From assembly GCA_000320545.1 (NCBI GenBank), contig ADNK01001539.1, forward strand, positions 1 to 58,398: a stretch of DNA of 58,398 nt, written 5' to 3'. Source of the stretch: Bigelowiella natans CCMP2755 (taxonomy: Eukaryota; Cercozoa; Chlorarachniophyceae). A model generated the notes under the pieces. That model was given only the letters and a program-made list of their open reading frames with translations. It was not told the DNA's origin and searched no databases. The translations under genes were made by a program, and so were the position numbers. This document shows, one piece after another, positions 47,525 through 58,241 of this stretch (positions are counted from its first letter, which is position 1; every line of letters starts with the position of its first letter).

Positions 47525-48257
47525 AACGTGCATGCGCGCGCACAAACACGTAAAACTGCAGATACACAACCATTTCTCATATTAACGCCTCACACTCCCC
47601 TCCTTACCAACCTTGTAGTGCATGTCGAAAAGAAGATCTCGCGGCCGGAAAAGGTTGAACCGTTGCCGCCCCTCCCGATCCAGCGTGTCGCCTTCCACCA
47701 ACAGCTTATTTGCATTATTCGGCTCGTAGAATAAAGGAAGAGGAGGAGGAGGAGGAGGAGGAGGAGGAGGAGGAGGAAAAGAAGAAGCGAAAACAATCGT
47801 TTTTTGCAAAATGGATTAGGAAGAGCTCTGACCTGGAAGAATGCCGATTTCCCGTAAACACCCAGCAGTATTAGGATCCTCAACCGGCCCAGGCCGATCG
47901 AAGCACTGAAATCTGCAGAGAGGATATGAGTCGCTCCCAATGTAGCTGCACTCTCGCTTCCCCCTCCCCCCTCCCCTCTCTCCCCCTCTCTCTCTTTCTC
48001 CCGGTGTGTACGTGTGTGTGTGTGGCCGTAGAGAGGGAGAGTGCGAAGAAGCGAATGTAGGTAGGAAGATGTACGAGCACTACTATTCAAAGACCGCTTC
48101 ATTGCTCGAATGCCGCTGCTGCTACTGGCTTGCATACTGCCGCTGCTGCAGCTGGTAGTGGCCACTTCTATCTAAAGCATGCACCTTTGAGCGCCCATTT
48201 CAACGACCGGCATTCCAAATTGAAGCCTCATTCCGTACCTGATCGGTTACCACCAAT

Positions 48258-48311
<54 letters not shown>

Positions 48312-49123
48312 ATGCATATTTATATATAACCCCACACGCGTACTGGGCGCTAATGCATGTGTGTACGGATGTAGCGGAAACACGCCACTAAGGCTCGGGC
48401 AGTGCCACCTTCGCAGTGCTTCTCGGGACAAAACGTACCCAACCTAAGGATCGATCGATCGTAAATACGCAAAGAAACCGAACACGCGTGCACACTATGC
48501 ACATGGAGTCTGCAAGCCGCGTTTGCCATTGCAACCTCCTAGAGTATTGGCTACTACAAGATCGAAACAACGCGCGCGTGCGCGGAACAAAACGCTTGTC
48601 TGTATATTCACATATCGCCGATAAAGGTTTGGAAGAGATCGGCAATAGCAAATTCAACCCCGGAGTTAAAGACGACGTTGAACTTCTCCCAATCGTGCAT
48701 AAGCGTGTGCCCGAGATAATGTGCTTCCTCGTGCCGCAGATATGCAAGATACGCCTTCAGGTTCTGTCGGAAGAAGGGGGTGGTGGGGGCGGGCATGAAG
48801 AGTAAGTTTACGGAAACACAAACTCTTGGGCGATGCAAGTATGTTTATTAAGCCCAAAAATAGAACGAGTAAGACTGCCGGTCTGTAGCCTGAATTGCGG
48901 GAAACACATATCATGCATCGTGTACATATAGTAGCACCTCGATAATCAGAAAGGAGTCGATGTCCGCCTGCACAACAAGAAACAGCGCGCTTAGCTGTGC
49001 AAGCTGTGTTGCTTCAAGTGTGTGTGAGTGTGTGTGTGTGTATGATGCAAGCTCGTCGATGCACGCTACGCACAAAGGCCCCCATGGCTGCAACGTCAGA
49101 CTCTACCAAAATGCATATAAAAC

Positions 49124-49159
<36 letters not shown>

Positions 49160-50290
49160 TCTTTAATTATATACCACCTTTAGAAACCACTCGGCGTCGT
49201 GAAGGTAGAGTTGCGCTGCAGTCATCCAGCCTGACATTGAAAATGATCTAACTGCATGCCCTCGATCCTTTCGTCGGGGAGGGGAAGGGAGAGGGGGGGG
49301 GGAGGGTGGGATGTCCTACCACGCCAGCTCTTTTCCCATATATTACGCTCCTCGATTCGATCCTGTGAGGTGTAGTAATCGAGGACGCACACACATGCAA
49401 GCCAGGTGGCCAGTGGTGAAGAACACGAGACGAGTCAATTCAGTGTATTCGCTACTATTCACGCGCGATAGTTTAGAATTGTCTGGTTGTTTCCCCTCAC
49501 CGAGCGTCGCATATCGATCGGCTCAAGATACTTCTCAATGCCCTCAATTCCTGTTGCGAGGAGGGGAGGGGCAAGGTTGATATGAGCACTAATTGAAGAG
49601 AGGGGCACGATGAGTAGAGGTCAACCTAATGCTGAGGCAGGGTGCTTTTCCAGCTGGCCTTTGTGAACCTGGTCGTGCAAAAAGATTCGGTGTAAAACCC
49701 CGTATTTATGTTCGTTGAAGTTTAGTGATAGCGATGATGCGGCGGTATTATCAGACCGCCGCCCCGCCCCCTCTTTCCCCTCGTGCCGGTGCTCTTTTCG
49801 ACTTTTTTTTATAATGCTTTAATTACGTAAAATCTCAACACGTCCGTGTGCGAGCCCCATGTCTCCAGGAGGGACCGAAGGTTAACTGCCAAACACATTC
49901 ACTCGGTTGGCACGTCACTGCCGCATTGTGCTCTTTACATGTGTGCATAAAACAACAAACACATGGAACTATACAAACAATATATACATATATATCCATA
50001 CTCTTCGTAGATTCCTTTGTGATCGGCCAGTTCATAGGCACGCCCACGTATATCCTCGGCCGTCGTTCAGCAGCCACCTCCGCCGTAGTCGATACTTGTG
50101 CACAAAAATAGACTGATCACTCTCAACATTACTCCCCCCCCTCTCTCTTCTCATTGCGTTATAAATGGGTTTTCGTACCTGTTTGCTTCTCTTGATCGAT
50201 GGACGAGACTGCTGAGGGCAGCATGGCGACCCATAGCCAGAGCCAGCCCCATCCCCTGGGCAAGCTCTGATGGTCTCGGCCCCGTGCCAT
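46782..50290 (-). CDS. C1GALT1: GT31 core-1 beta-1,3-galactosyltransferase-like enzyme
   Basis: Animal C1GALT1 adds galactose to GalNAc-Ser/Thr in the Golgi. Exons: 50290-50179, 50094-50002, 49885-49827, 49668-49626, 49550-49501, 49362-49320, 49230-49178, 48967-48938, 48763-48659, 48443-48409, 47912-47833, 47722-47612, 47035-46976, 46820-46782; about 303 residues against 363 in human. A short N-terminus and a Trp-rich anchor (GWGWLWLWVAMLPS) give type II topology. Motifs in family order: RIYVGVPMNW, LLETWGSHTDVLRFY, DAEWFLKADIDSFLIIENL with the DxD metal-binding site as DID, AHYLGHTL, FNSGVGYVLSREALRR, VEDPNTAGCLREIGIL, DREGRQRFNLFRP and the late Cys pair GLGCCSNVPLAWH. All joins keep phase except 47833/47722, which is off by one base. 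The stretch between REGRQRF and CCS is shorter than in animals and the C-terminus ends soon after, so substrate range may differ. Its introns hold many microsatellites. Confidence 0.85.
47464..47522. repeat. (CA)n tract in a GT31 intron
   Basis: CA tract in the 576-nt intron 47036-47611. Other tracts in introns of this gene are CA/CG near 46911-46949 (intron 46821-46975), GGA at 47741-47777, TA/TG at 48258-48311 and TA at 49124-49158. A G run of about 15 lies at 47057-47072. Confidence 0.9.
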
Positions 50291-50589
50291 CCACAGGATC
50301 GAGAGAGCGCGTGTGTGCCCTGGTTTTTAGAAATAAATTTTGGGAAATTGTTGGTATATACATATTTATATACTTTTAAAACGTAAACCACTCTGTACAA
50401 AGGAATATCATCTTTCCAAACGTGGTATTATTTTACCTAAATATATCGTATATATTTTATCTGTATACTTATTGCGACGATTTGAAACCCTGTCGCTCAG
50501 CAGAAATTCCAGGCGTTTATGCCGATAGTCGGTCAATGTCGATTCCTTCTCGAACAAAAACAATGCCGATGATGAATTGAATTCTCCCC

Positions 50590-51333
50590 CCCCCGACACC
50601 CGAGCGCGACCCAACGAACTCTCTTCACCCATCGTGGACTCCATTGAGGAACTCCGCTGCCTTCAGTCCACACTCTCATCCTGCCAGATTCTTCGCACTG
50701 GAGCAGCATGAGGGCTGGTGTTCCTTGTGCGAATCTCACGAAGACGTGTCCCTGAAACACCTTTTGTTCTCCTGTCAAGGAACGTGCGACATCAGAGACC
50801 GTTTTTGGACCAGGATTCGTCACCTGGTGTCTCGTCATCAACCTGATGCCAATGATGATGTTGTCACGTTGCGTGCTTTCTCAGCCATGTCTTCTCATGA
50901 CAAGTTCTGCCTTGCTTTGGGGGCCACATCTGGTGTCCCTTCGACTGACAAAGAAATCGACAGGGCTTTCCGTCGAACCATTGTCCTGCTTGACAATTTT
51001 GCTGCTGTTCGGCATCCAAGATGCCAGCTTCAGTTCCAATCAATTCACATTGCAACGGCACCATCAATCGGCATCCATGCCAATTTCATCCCTTGTTCCG
51101 TCTCCGGCATTTCAGATGAGTGGCCATGGTGTTCTCATCCCTTCACGCAGCCTTGGAGTGTGCCTCTGATGGGTTGCAGCTGATTTTTTGTGTCTCTTCA
51201 CCAACAGGGTGCTGACAAGTCCTTGCAACGAGTGTTGTTGAGGCTCTGCTGCGTGCAAATGCCTGTCTCCCATGTGGTTCTGGCGCACGCAGTTTTTGAT
51301 CAACGCTTTGTTCATTGTTCATTGTTCATTGTT
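50590..51333 (+). mobile_element. 5'-truncated non-LTR retrotransposon (LINE) 3' end
   Basis: A plus-strand reading of about 190 residues (about 50600-51183, TGA at 51181) contains a Cys/His cluster, GWCSLCESHEDVSLKHLLFSC, typical of the zinc-binding end of non-LTR reverse transcriptase ORFs (C-x2-C...H...C). After the stop, about 130 bases of 3' untranslated sequence end in four TTCATTG-type heptamers (51310-51333). No reverse transcriptase catalytic motif (such as YADD) is present, so the copy is truncated at its 5' end. The reading frame is intact through the retained part, which suggests fairly recent insertion. It sits just upstream (5') of the GT31 gene, in opposite orientation. Confidence 0.75.
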
Positions 51334-52611
51334 CTGGTTTGTGAAGATCGTGTGACGCATCTGTCTGTTGTTGCCCCAGGAACGTGATGAAAAATGAGAA
51401 AACATTTGAGGAAGAAGGGATCGAACAGAACCGGGTGCAAAGCCAACAAGAAAGTGCATGGCTGAATGGGGAAAATGAGAAACATCATCACATCGTTGAA
51501 TTCACAAAGTGAAGTGAAACCCCAGAGTTTCCAAAAGAAAAAATCTTGCTTTGCACATGAGTTCGTCCATTGAGAATGGCCTGCAAATTTGTCAAACGAG
51601 GTCTTTGGGGGAAAGTGGACAACGCGAACGACGATGTGCGTGACGCATTGAAGATCATGGTCATCAGATCATTCTGGACCGCAACTTGTGCGCTGTGTTT
51701 GTGTGTGTGCATGTGTGTGTGTGTGTGTGTTGCAATGTGCGATGGCTTTGAATTGAACACGTGTTGGCGTGCCTGCAATTTCACGCTGAATGAGCAGTCT
51801 TCATCATCACGCGAACACATGCAGGGAAATTGTTTGGAACTTTTTTGCATGTGCACAAGACTAGCAAGCGGACTGTGCAAGATTCGCAGATGAAATGCGC
51901 ACGTCTAGACGTGTCACTCATTTGGACCAAATCTGATGCACCCTCGTCGACGTTCATGTCGTCCTGATTCAGAGACGTTGTTGCCAGTCTAGCAGTCTAG
52001 TAGTCACCACACCGCAAACTAGCAAAACTAAAGAACAAACACTCAATCCATTCAAGCCTCAAAAGGCCCTCCAACCTAGCAACCCGTTGTGTTTGCAAAT
52101 GCATCGCGGGCATGTTTTGGAGCCGGATTCGGAAGGACTCGCAGCTCGCTGCAACTCCACAGCGGCCGGTCGAGCGGTTCCGGAGGATTCAAAATTTCTG
52201 AAGATGATGGCTAGCCAGCTAGATGGCTAGATGGGCTTAGTGCTTATAGCGGTAACATTGCTAGGCCCATTGGTTTGTGTTTTGTTCACATTCGGAATCC
52301 CGCTCATTACTGGCGTGGCTGCCGCATCTAGGCAGTTGTAGTTGCTAGTGCAGTGTGTCTCTTCAAGAAATTGTTCAAAAGTGCACGATCGCATAGCTAC
52401 TAATTGTGCACTGTTCATGCAGTGATTGAAACGCATGCAGTGCAGCACATCATGCAAAAGACGAAAACGCGAATGGACACACGTTGACGAGGCTTAAACC
52501 TCACGCAGCATCAAATAAGGAATGCAACAATCATACAAAATTGCAAATTGACATATCACGCAACATCTACATCTACTTGCTCAATTGTGTGCATGTGTGA
52601 ATGATCATTAC
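51334..52611. other. Gene-free stretch with CTAG-rich part
   Basis: No gene recognised. The part 51.9-52.5 kb shows the CTAG/GCTAGC texture in weaker form (GCTAGCCAGCTAGATGGCTAG near 52209). A TG tract lies at 51703-51730. Readings on both strands at 51488-51893 look non-coding. Confidence 0.5.
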
Positions 52612-53887
52612 TTACATTTTGTTCTTATCTCGGATGCAGAAAGTAGTGCTAGGTCGAAAGGCTTTTTTTTCATGGCCATTGCTGTTTTGTGTACTCCTCC
52701 TTACACCAGGTTTGGGAGTCGGAGTTGAAGAACGTAGAGCAGCTCCCAGTTTAACCAACTGTGAACATACATCCATTGAATGAGGATGAGGGAGGAAATT
52801 TCATTTGTCTAACGTAAATGCATTTAAACTGCACCGACCTTGTACTCGAGTCTTTTCTTTTTAGCGTGAAGTTCCTATAGCCCAAAAAAGCGTTTCGTGA
52901 AAAGATGCGAGATGATGAAACAAGTATGTATTTATTTTTCCAAATCATCAATAGGTATCTACGTATCTACCTGGACTTTCTTGCGAAGCATTTCGTTTTC
53001 TGCTTTCAGAGCCATAAATACATCCTTTGACACTTTATCGTCTTCATCTTTGCTATTTACATCAGTAGAATTTAGGGGTTCTGATGACATACTTGTTTTC
53101 AAAATTTCAAGTTCTTTCTTAAGTGCTTCAGCTCTTTGCTTAGCAATGTATAAATCCTCTTCAGATGATACAAGTTTTTCTCTAAGAAGTTCATTCAGTT
53201 TCTTCATATCTCCGTCTTTCCGATGGCTGGAATCTGAGAAATTAAAATATCTGTAATATGGTGAAGACAACAGAAGTGTTTCATACCTTTCGATTCTGCC
53301 AACGGATTTGTACCTGCTCCTTCTGTCTCGATGTCAAAGCCTTTTAGATGCTCTGTCGAAAATGTAAGTTGCCGCTGAAGCTCCTTAATTTTTGCTGTTG
53401 CAACTTCCAGTTTTGTCATGTTCAGTCGCTGCTCGCTGTTCAGTTTATGCTGAAGAGTTTGTAGTTCTGACCGTTGGGCCGCCATTTCTTCAATCCAAAG
53501 TTCTTTTTCTTTTTCTTTTTTGCTTAGTTGATCTCGAAGGTTTTGAATTTCTTCCTCATTTTCACGGAGTTGTTTCAGTAATGTCTTGTATTCATTGGTA
53601 CCTCTTGGCGACGCTATCGTAAGCATTCCATTAAGAATATCATTAGTTTCCTGGGAGACTTTCAAGAGTTTAGGGGTTGGTTTCTTCAGCATGCCATTGA
53701 GTTCATCGTTATCTTCATGCGCAGTTTTATCGATAAGGCTAGCTAGATGTACAACTTCGAGCCTGTTCGCTTCCGCTCTCCGCAACGTAACCTTTACCTT
53801 ATTTACTCCGTCCGGCTGACCATGTGAAAAAGTACTCAGCAACACAATAACAAAGAAATACTTTGTTTTACCCCAATTCCATTCCAT
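52612..53887 (-). CDS. Secreted or lumenal coiled-coil protein
   Basis: Four exons in phase: 53887-53287, 53233-52971, 52874-52839, 52758-52612; 348 residues. The N-terminus is a clear signal peptide (MEWNWGKTKYFFVIVLLSTF, cleavage likely after SHG). Then come a short Thr/Lys-rich stretch and two long coiled-coil runs: about residues 90-180 (LLKQLRENEEEIQNLRDQLS; ELQTLQHKLNSEQRL) and about 210-300 (LNELLREKLVSSEEDL; KAENEMLRKKVQ). The C-terminus is basic and Ser/Thr-rich (RSSTPTPKPGVRRSTQNSNG) with no membrane anchor or ER-retention signal seen. Introns are 53-96 nt. No family recognised; a fibrous or scaffold role in the secretory pathway or outside the cell is inference. The upstream LRR gene ends only 24 bases before this start codon. 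Confidence 0.75.
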
Positions 53888-53911
53888 CTAATGTCAATAG
53901 TACGGAGGGTG

Positions 53912-54825
53912 TTATTTCGCTGAATTCCCTTCAGGATGTGGTCGAGGCCCTACATAGCTTAACCAGTTCAATGTCGACTCTTCTCCACCATTATGTGGGT
54001 ATTCAAAATTCAAAATTGGTTGCACCTCGTCTTCAATTTCATTCCATGTCATCCGTAGCTCACGAATATTACGATTTTTCTCAAGCATCCTGTCCATTTA
54101 TCCAAATGTCGGTATTATTAAAGACAATTTGTGTCTTTTCTAATCATACATCGCTGTGCATTCATCTTGTTAACAGTTGTTCTATTTAGTACACACCTTC
54201 CTACACTTGCAGCCCCTTCTTTCCTAACTGCATTGTTACCAATGTCCAAAAAAGTTAGGTTGGTGTTTGGTATGATTGCCTATGTGATCCGTAGAATGTC
54301 AGAACAGAGGAAACTCATTGTATATTGAATAATGCAAACCTGCATGATTATCTTACACCCATCAGGCCCAAGTTTGTTTGAAGAAAGATTTAGTTTTTGT
54401 AATTTTGAGGCTTTAGAATCTAGCATGCGAGTGATACTAGGGCACTTCTTTGCGTCTACTCCAAGGTTCATCAATGATAGTTCATCGAGCCGACTCTCCA
54501 TTTTTATACTTAGCTTTTCGAGATCCTTGTCGTCCACACGAACGACGGAGTCAAGTGTTAGAACTTTTAAGCTTGGACATGTTGCGATACCATCAACAAA
54601 CAAAGGGAAACAATTTCCAATGTGACAATCACGAATTGCAACGTCTCGAAGCCATAAAGCTTGAGCAAAAGCCTATAACCGGTAAAACAACACAATTTAA
54701 AAAAACGAAAATAAACGCCTTCGCCTTCGAATAAGCTACTCAAAAACTCAAAAATGCTCTTTATGTTATTTTGTACATTTCGGAGACGAGGCATATGCTG
54801 ACTTGATAAATTACATCCGCTCAAC
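53912..54825 (-). CDS. Leucine-rich-repeat protein, 3' part
   Basis: Exons in phase: 54825-54777, 54672-54340, 54279-54197, 54089-53912, with earlier exons not identified beyond the GA/AT microsatellites at 54.9-55.0 kb. The reading holds RNI-type leucine-rich repeats: LSGCNLSS, LWLRDVAIRDCHIGN, LKVLTLDSVVRVDDKDLEKL, LDELSLMNLGV, LQKLNLSSNKLGPDGCKII, LTFLDIGNNAVRKEGAASV, IRELRMTWNEIED. The mix of N-x-L-x-x-x-G endings resembles the ribonuclease-inhibitor/NLR class. The tail (GGEESTLNWLSYVGPRP) is hydrophilic and ends at 53912. It probably binds another protein; no catalytic domain is visible. All resolved introns are below 110 nt. Confidence 0.7.
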
Positions 54826-54901
54826 CTTTGAAAGGCAAATGTAATGTGAAGACGAAGTATGGAGTGATTGGTGTAGCATACACCAACACATACACACACA
54901 C

Positions 54902-54944
<43 letters not shown>

Positions 54945-54953
54945 GTTTCAATT

Positions 54954-54987
<34 letters not shown>

Positions 54988-56445
54988 GAATAGTCATTTG
55001 GTCTTAATACACTTATCCGTTTACTCGCAGGCAGTGAGATTTGTATGTACAGCCGTAAGGAATGTATGTACGCTGATGACGGAGTGAACAACAGTAATTA
55101 TGAAACCAAAATCTAGCACAAAGCACGTGAAACACTTATTTGAAGAACATTCCATGCCATGCCCCTACAACTGACCAAGGAGAAAGGGACATAACCAATA
55201 GCAAAATAAAGCTTTTGAAAGCTCACAGACAACCTCTCACAGACGAATTGATGCGGCGACGACGACATTGTCAAGGCCTACGTTGGTGCTTCATTTGTGT
55301 GAGACCGAACAACTGCGCTTTGCTCAATGCGATATGAAGAAAAGGATATTTTGGCCGAAATTCGCCTGCAAATTGTCATGATGAAGTTAAAAATAAACAG
55401 CAAGTTTGCCCAGGGGATTTTGCATTGCGACCTGTTATGAATGAGAAGACAGGACACAAAATGGCCTTGCTAGCAAGATTCAAGCTGCAATGGAACCCTC
55501 CTCGCGTGTGTGTGCACAACATTTGGACGTGCGTGTACTGGCATGCATGAACATGCGACGAGTCAGTTGGCTTTTTGAGACCATAAAGTCATGAGTCTGA
55601 CGTTCGCCCCTTGCTCATCTCGTGCGTTTGGGACGCATCCACTGATGCAGTATTGTGCACTCCGCGGTGCAGACGTGTGGCATCGCACACAAACTGTCTG
55701 GTTCCATAGTGGATGTGCGTGCGTTGTGTGCCTGCGCACAACAGACACAGTGATGCTACACATGTTGTTCACATATTGCATTGCGTTTGTCTATGTGCAC
55801 GTGTTGCATTGCGTTGCCCATGATCTGTCCATCATCACAACTAGCCAGCTAGCTAGCTAGACGACCTCAAACGACACCGTCAAGTGCACATCTAGAAATT
55901 GCTGTTTTGTGTGTCCATGGCAACAAGTTACAGACTAGAGTGTGTCTGTGCCTTGCTGGCTTGTGAGTAATTATAGTGTGTGCACTCTACATGCTTTGCG
56001 TTGTGTGCCTGTCGATCATCACGATGATGACCCTTCACGATGCCGCTCTAGCGCCAACCGTGTGTCTGTATGTGGCAACACGTTGCAAAACAGAATGTGT
56101 TTCTCTGTCTTGCTTGCTTGCGTCATTCTAGTAGTCTAGTAGTGCGTATGGTGCATATTGGCTTGCAAGAGTTCAAAATTTTATGACGTCTAGACGTTTT
56201 GCAGACATCTGGCGCGTGCAAGCAGTCGCACTTTCTCAACCCCTTTTCACATTGCTGCATGTGCTGTGCTCGAATCAGCACGCTCAAGGCAAATTGATCT
56301 TTCACATTGCGAGGGGATCGACTAGATGAAAAATTGGGTGGGGCGATGTTCTTGCTGATTCCAATGTGGATCAGTCACAAGTATTGACGCAGACAACTGC
56401 AATCTTGACATTCCATTCAATTTGCATTTATTTGCAAGCCAATCG
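54826..56445. other. Intergenic region with GA/AT tracts and CTAG-rich spacer
   Basis: GA tract at about 54905-54939 and AT tract at about 54957-54983, probably in the 5' part or an intron of the LRR gene; a minus-strand scrap near 55030-55090 may be one of its exons. From about 55.5 to 56.3 kb the DNA is rich in CTAG, TGCA and TGTGCG words with CTAGCCAGCTAGCTAGCTAG near 55841, the sixth CTAG-rich spacer. No gene recognised. Confidence 0.5.
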
Positions 56446-56775
56446 CTACTCCCTGTCTCGCAACATGTCCTCCTGCATCTCCTCGAAAAGGGCTTCCGGG
56501 CGTCTTTCAATGCGCTCTTGAAGTGTGCCAGGATTTTTAGCTTCCTTTCGCACCTGCCTCACAGCCTCTATCCTAGCCCGACGCTCTGCGACACGACGCC
56601 TCCTCCTGGCAACCTTTCGTGAATCTTCTACGGCGAATTCAACGATCGGACGCGATGTGAAACTAATCAAGAAATGGAGAAATACACCCTTGAGAAGCGA
56701 TAGAACACGTAGTCACTAGGCCATTACGTGCCGTCATTGTTGTGCTTGTGTGTGAGTGTGTGAGTGTGTGAGTGT

Positions 56776-56815
<40 letters not shown>

Positions 56816-58192
56816 ACGCGCGCGCGATGAGAGAGAAAGAGTTAGTGAGAGAGAGAGAAAGAGAGAGAGTCAAAGGAAGAAAATATGTGTGTGCGTGTGA
56901 AAACAAACACATGCACGTACCTGAATCCATGCCCCGCATTCGGATGATTATTCAAACACCTAGTGGTAGTGGAATCGATATCACAGTGTAAGCATGCTAG
57001 CACGTAGTAAGCATGTATTTCTCATCGATGCCAATCACTTCTCAATATAACCTACTCATTTCCTCTTATTGTGACAAAGATGAGAGCTCATTTAAGAGAG
57101 GGGAGAAGGGTTAGGGTTAGGGTTAGACATAGAGTCAAACCACTACCTCAAGCAAGCAACTGTGTCAGCATAACCATCAAACTCTACAAATCCGACACCG
57201 CGGGAGCGGGCACGCCCATTATCATCGAGCTTGTTCTGGTCCATCAAAACCTGCAGAGATACAATATTTGTGTCGCCGGTCTATACGATGCGGCATGCGC
57301 TTCTTCCGTATTTTTTGGGTTAGCACACGGAAGGCAGTGCGTGCGCGCGGCCGGGCTCACCTTTGCGTGCACAATCTTCGGATTTGATTTCGGCGCCCAT
57401 CGCCGAGTTGCATTCTGCGACACATTCTCGCATCAGCATCGTGATGACGACGACGACGACGATGATGATGATGATGCATATATACGCATTCATTCGGATG
57501 TTTCTCGCGCGCGTACCACGCACAGCGCCTTCAGCCCTTTTGTGTCCATTGACCGAGGGAGGTTGCGAATGATTAGCCTTGTGTCGGACAGATGCCTGTG
57601 ATTTGTTACGTGTGTCAAACCACAACTTCAAGGGGAAAATGGAGACGCCGGGGAGGGTATCTCGTGATGTATGAGATTCTTTAATTGGCTCTAGTCTGTG
57701 CACGCTCTGCTACCTTGACGTGTCAAGCAGCTTGCGTTGGATATCGCCCATAGAATATGCTCTGCAATAGGTGAAACCCCGAGAGTTTATCAACATCCGC
57801 AATGCTACAAGTTGTGTGCAGGTATTACAAATTAAAAGTGATGGTACTTATCTTTTTACAATACACCGCGAGTAATAGGAAAGAAAGGAATCCGTGTCTC
57901 CTGACACCACCTCTTCTGCTGGTCGGCCTCGCTCATAAGTCGAAACTTGTGGTTGGGAACGACCATTTCCTACACATTCCAAGTTGTAACAGCGGTTTGG
58001 TCAAAAATACGCGCGTGAGATATCTGAGGGAAAGAAACGCTTGCGATCACGCATGATCGCGCCATGCACTTCGGCGTCAAAATGCATCTTTCTCGTCCCG
58101 CCCTCAGTGCCAATGTCATGTACCTTCAACAGTCGGTCGTTTCTCATGGGGATAGTCTCGCGAATCTTCTTCTTACCACTTTCAGGCTGAGT

Positions 58193-58241
<49 letters not shown>

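Noticed and set aside
47920-48165. Ser-rich minus-strand reading in the GT31 region
   Set aside because: The join 48409 to 47912 keeps phase and the family order LSREALRR then EDP, which leaves the Ser-rich piece in the intron.
48602-48660. Reading VEFAIADLFQTFIGDM after the NSG motif on the minus strand
   Set aside because: Splicing at GGG|GTTGAA to the exon at 48443 restores the family motif FNSGVGYVLSREALRR in phase, so this piece is intron.
50408-50644. Minus-strand reading MESTMGEESSLGRARV upstream of the GT31 start
   Set aside because: It overlaps the antisense of the retrotransposon fragment and does not join in phase to the GT31 anchor exon; a 5' UTR exon remains possible.
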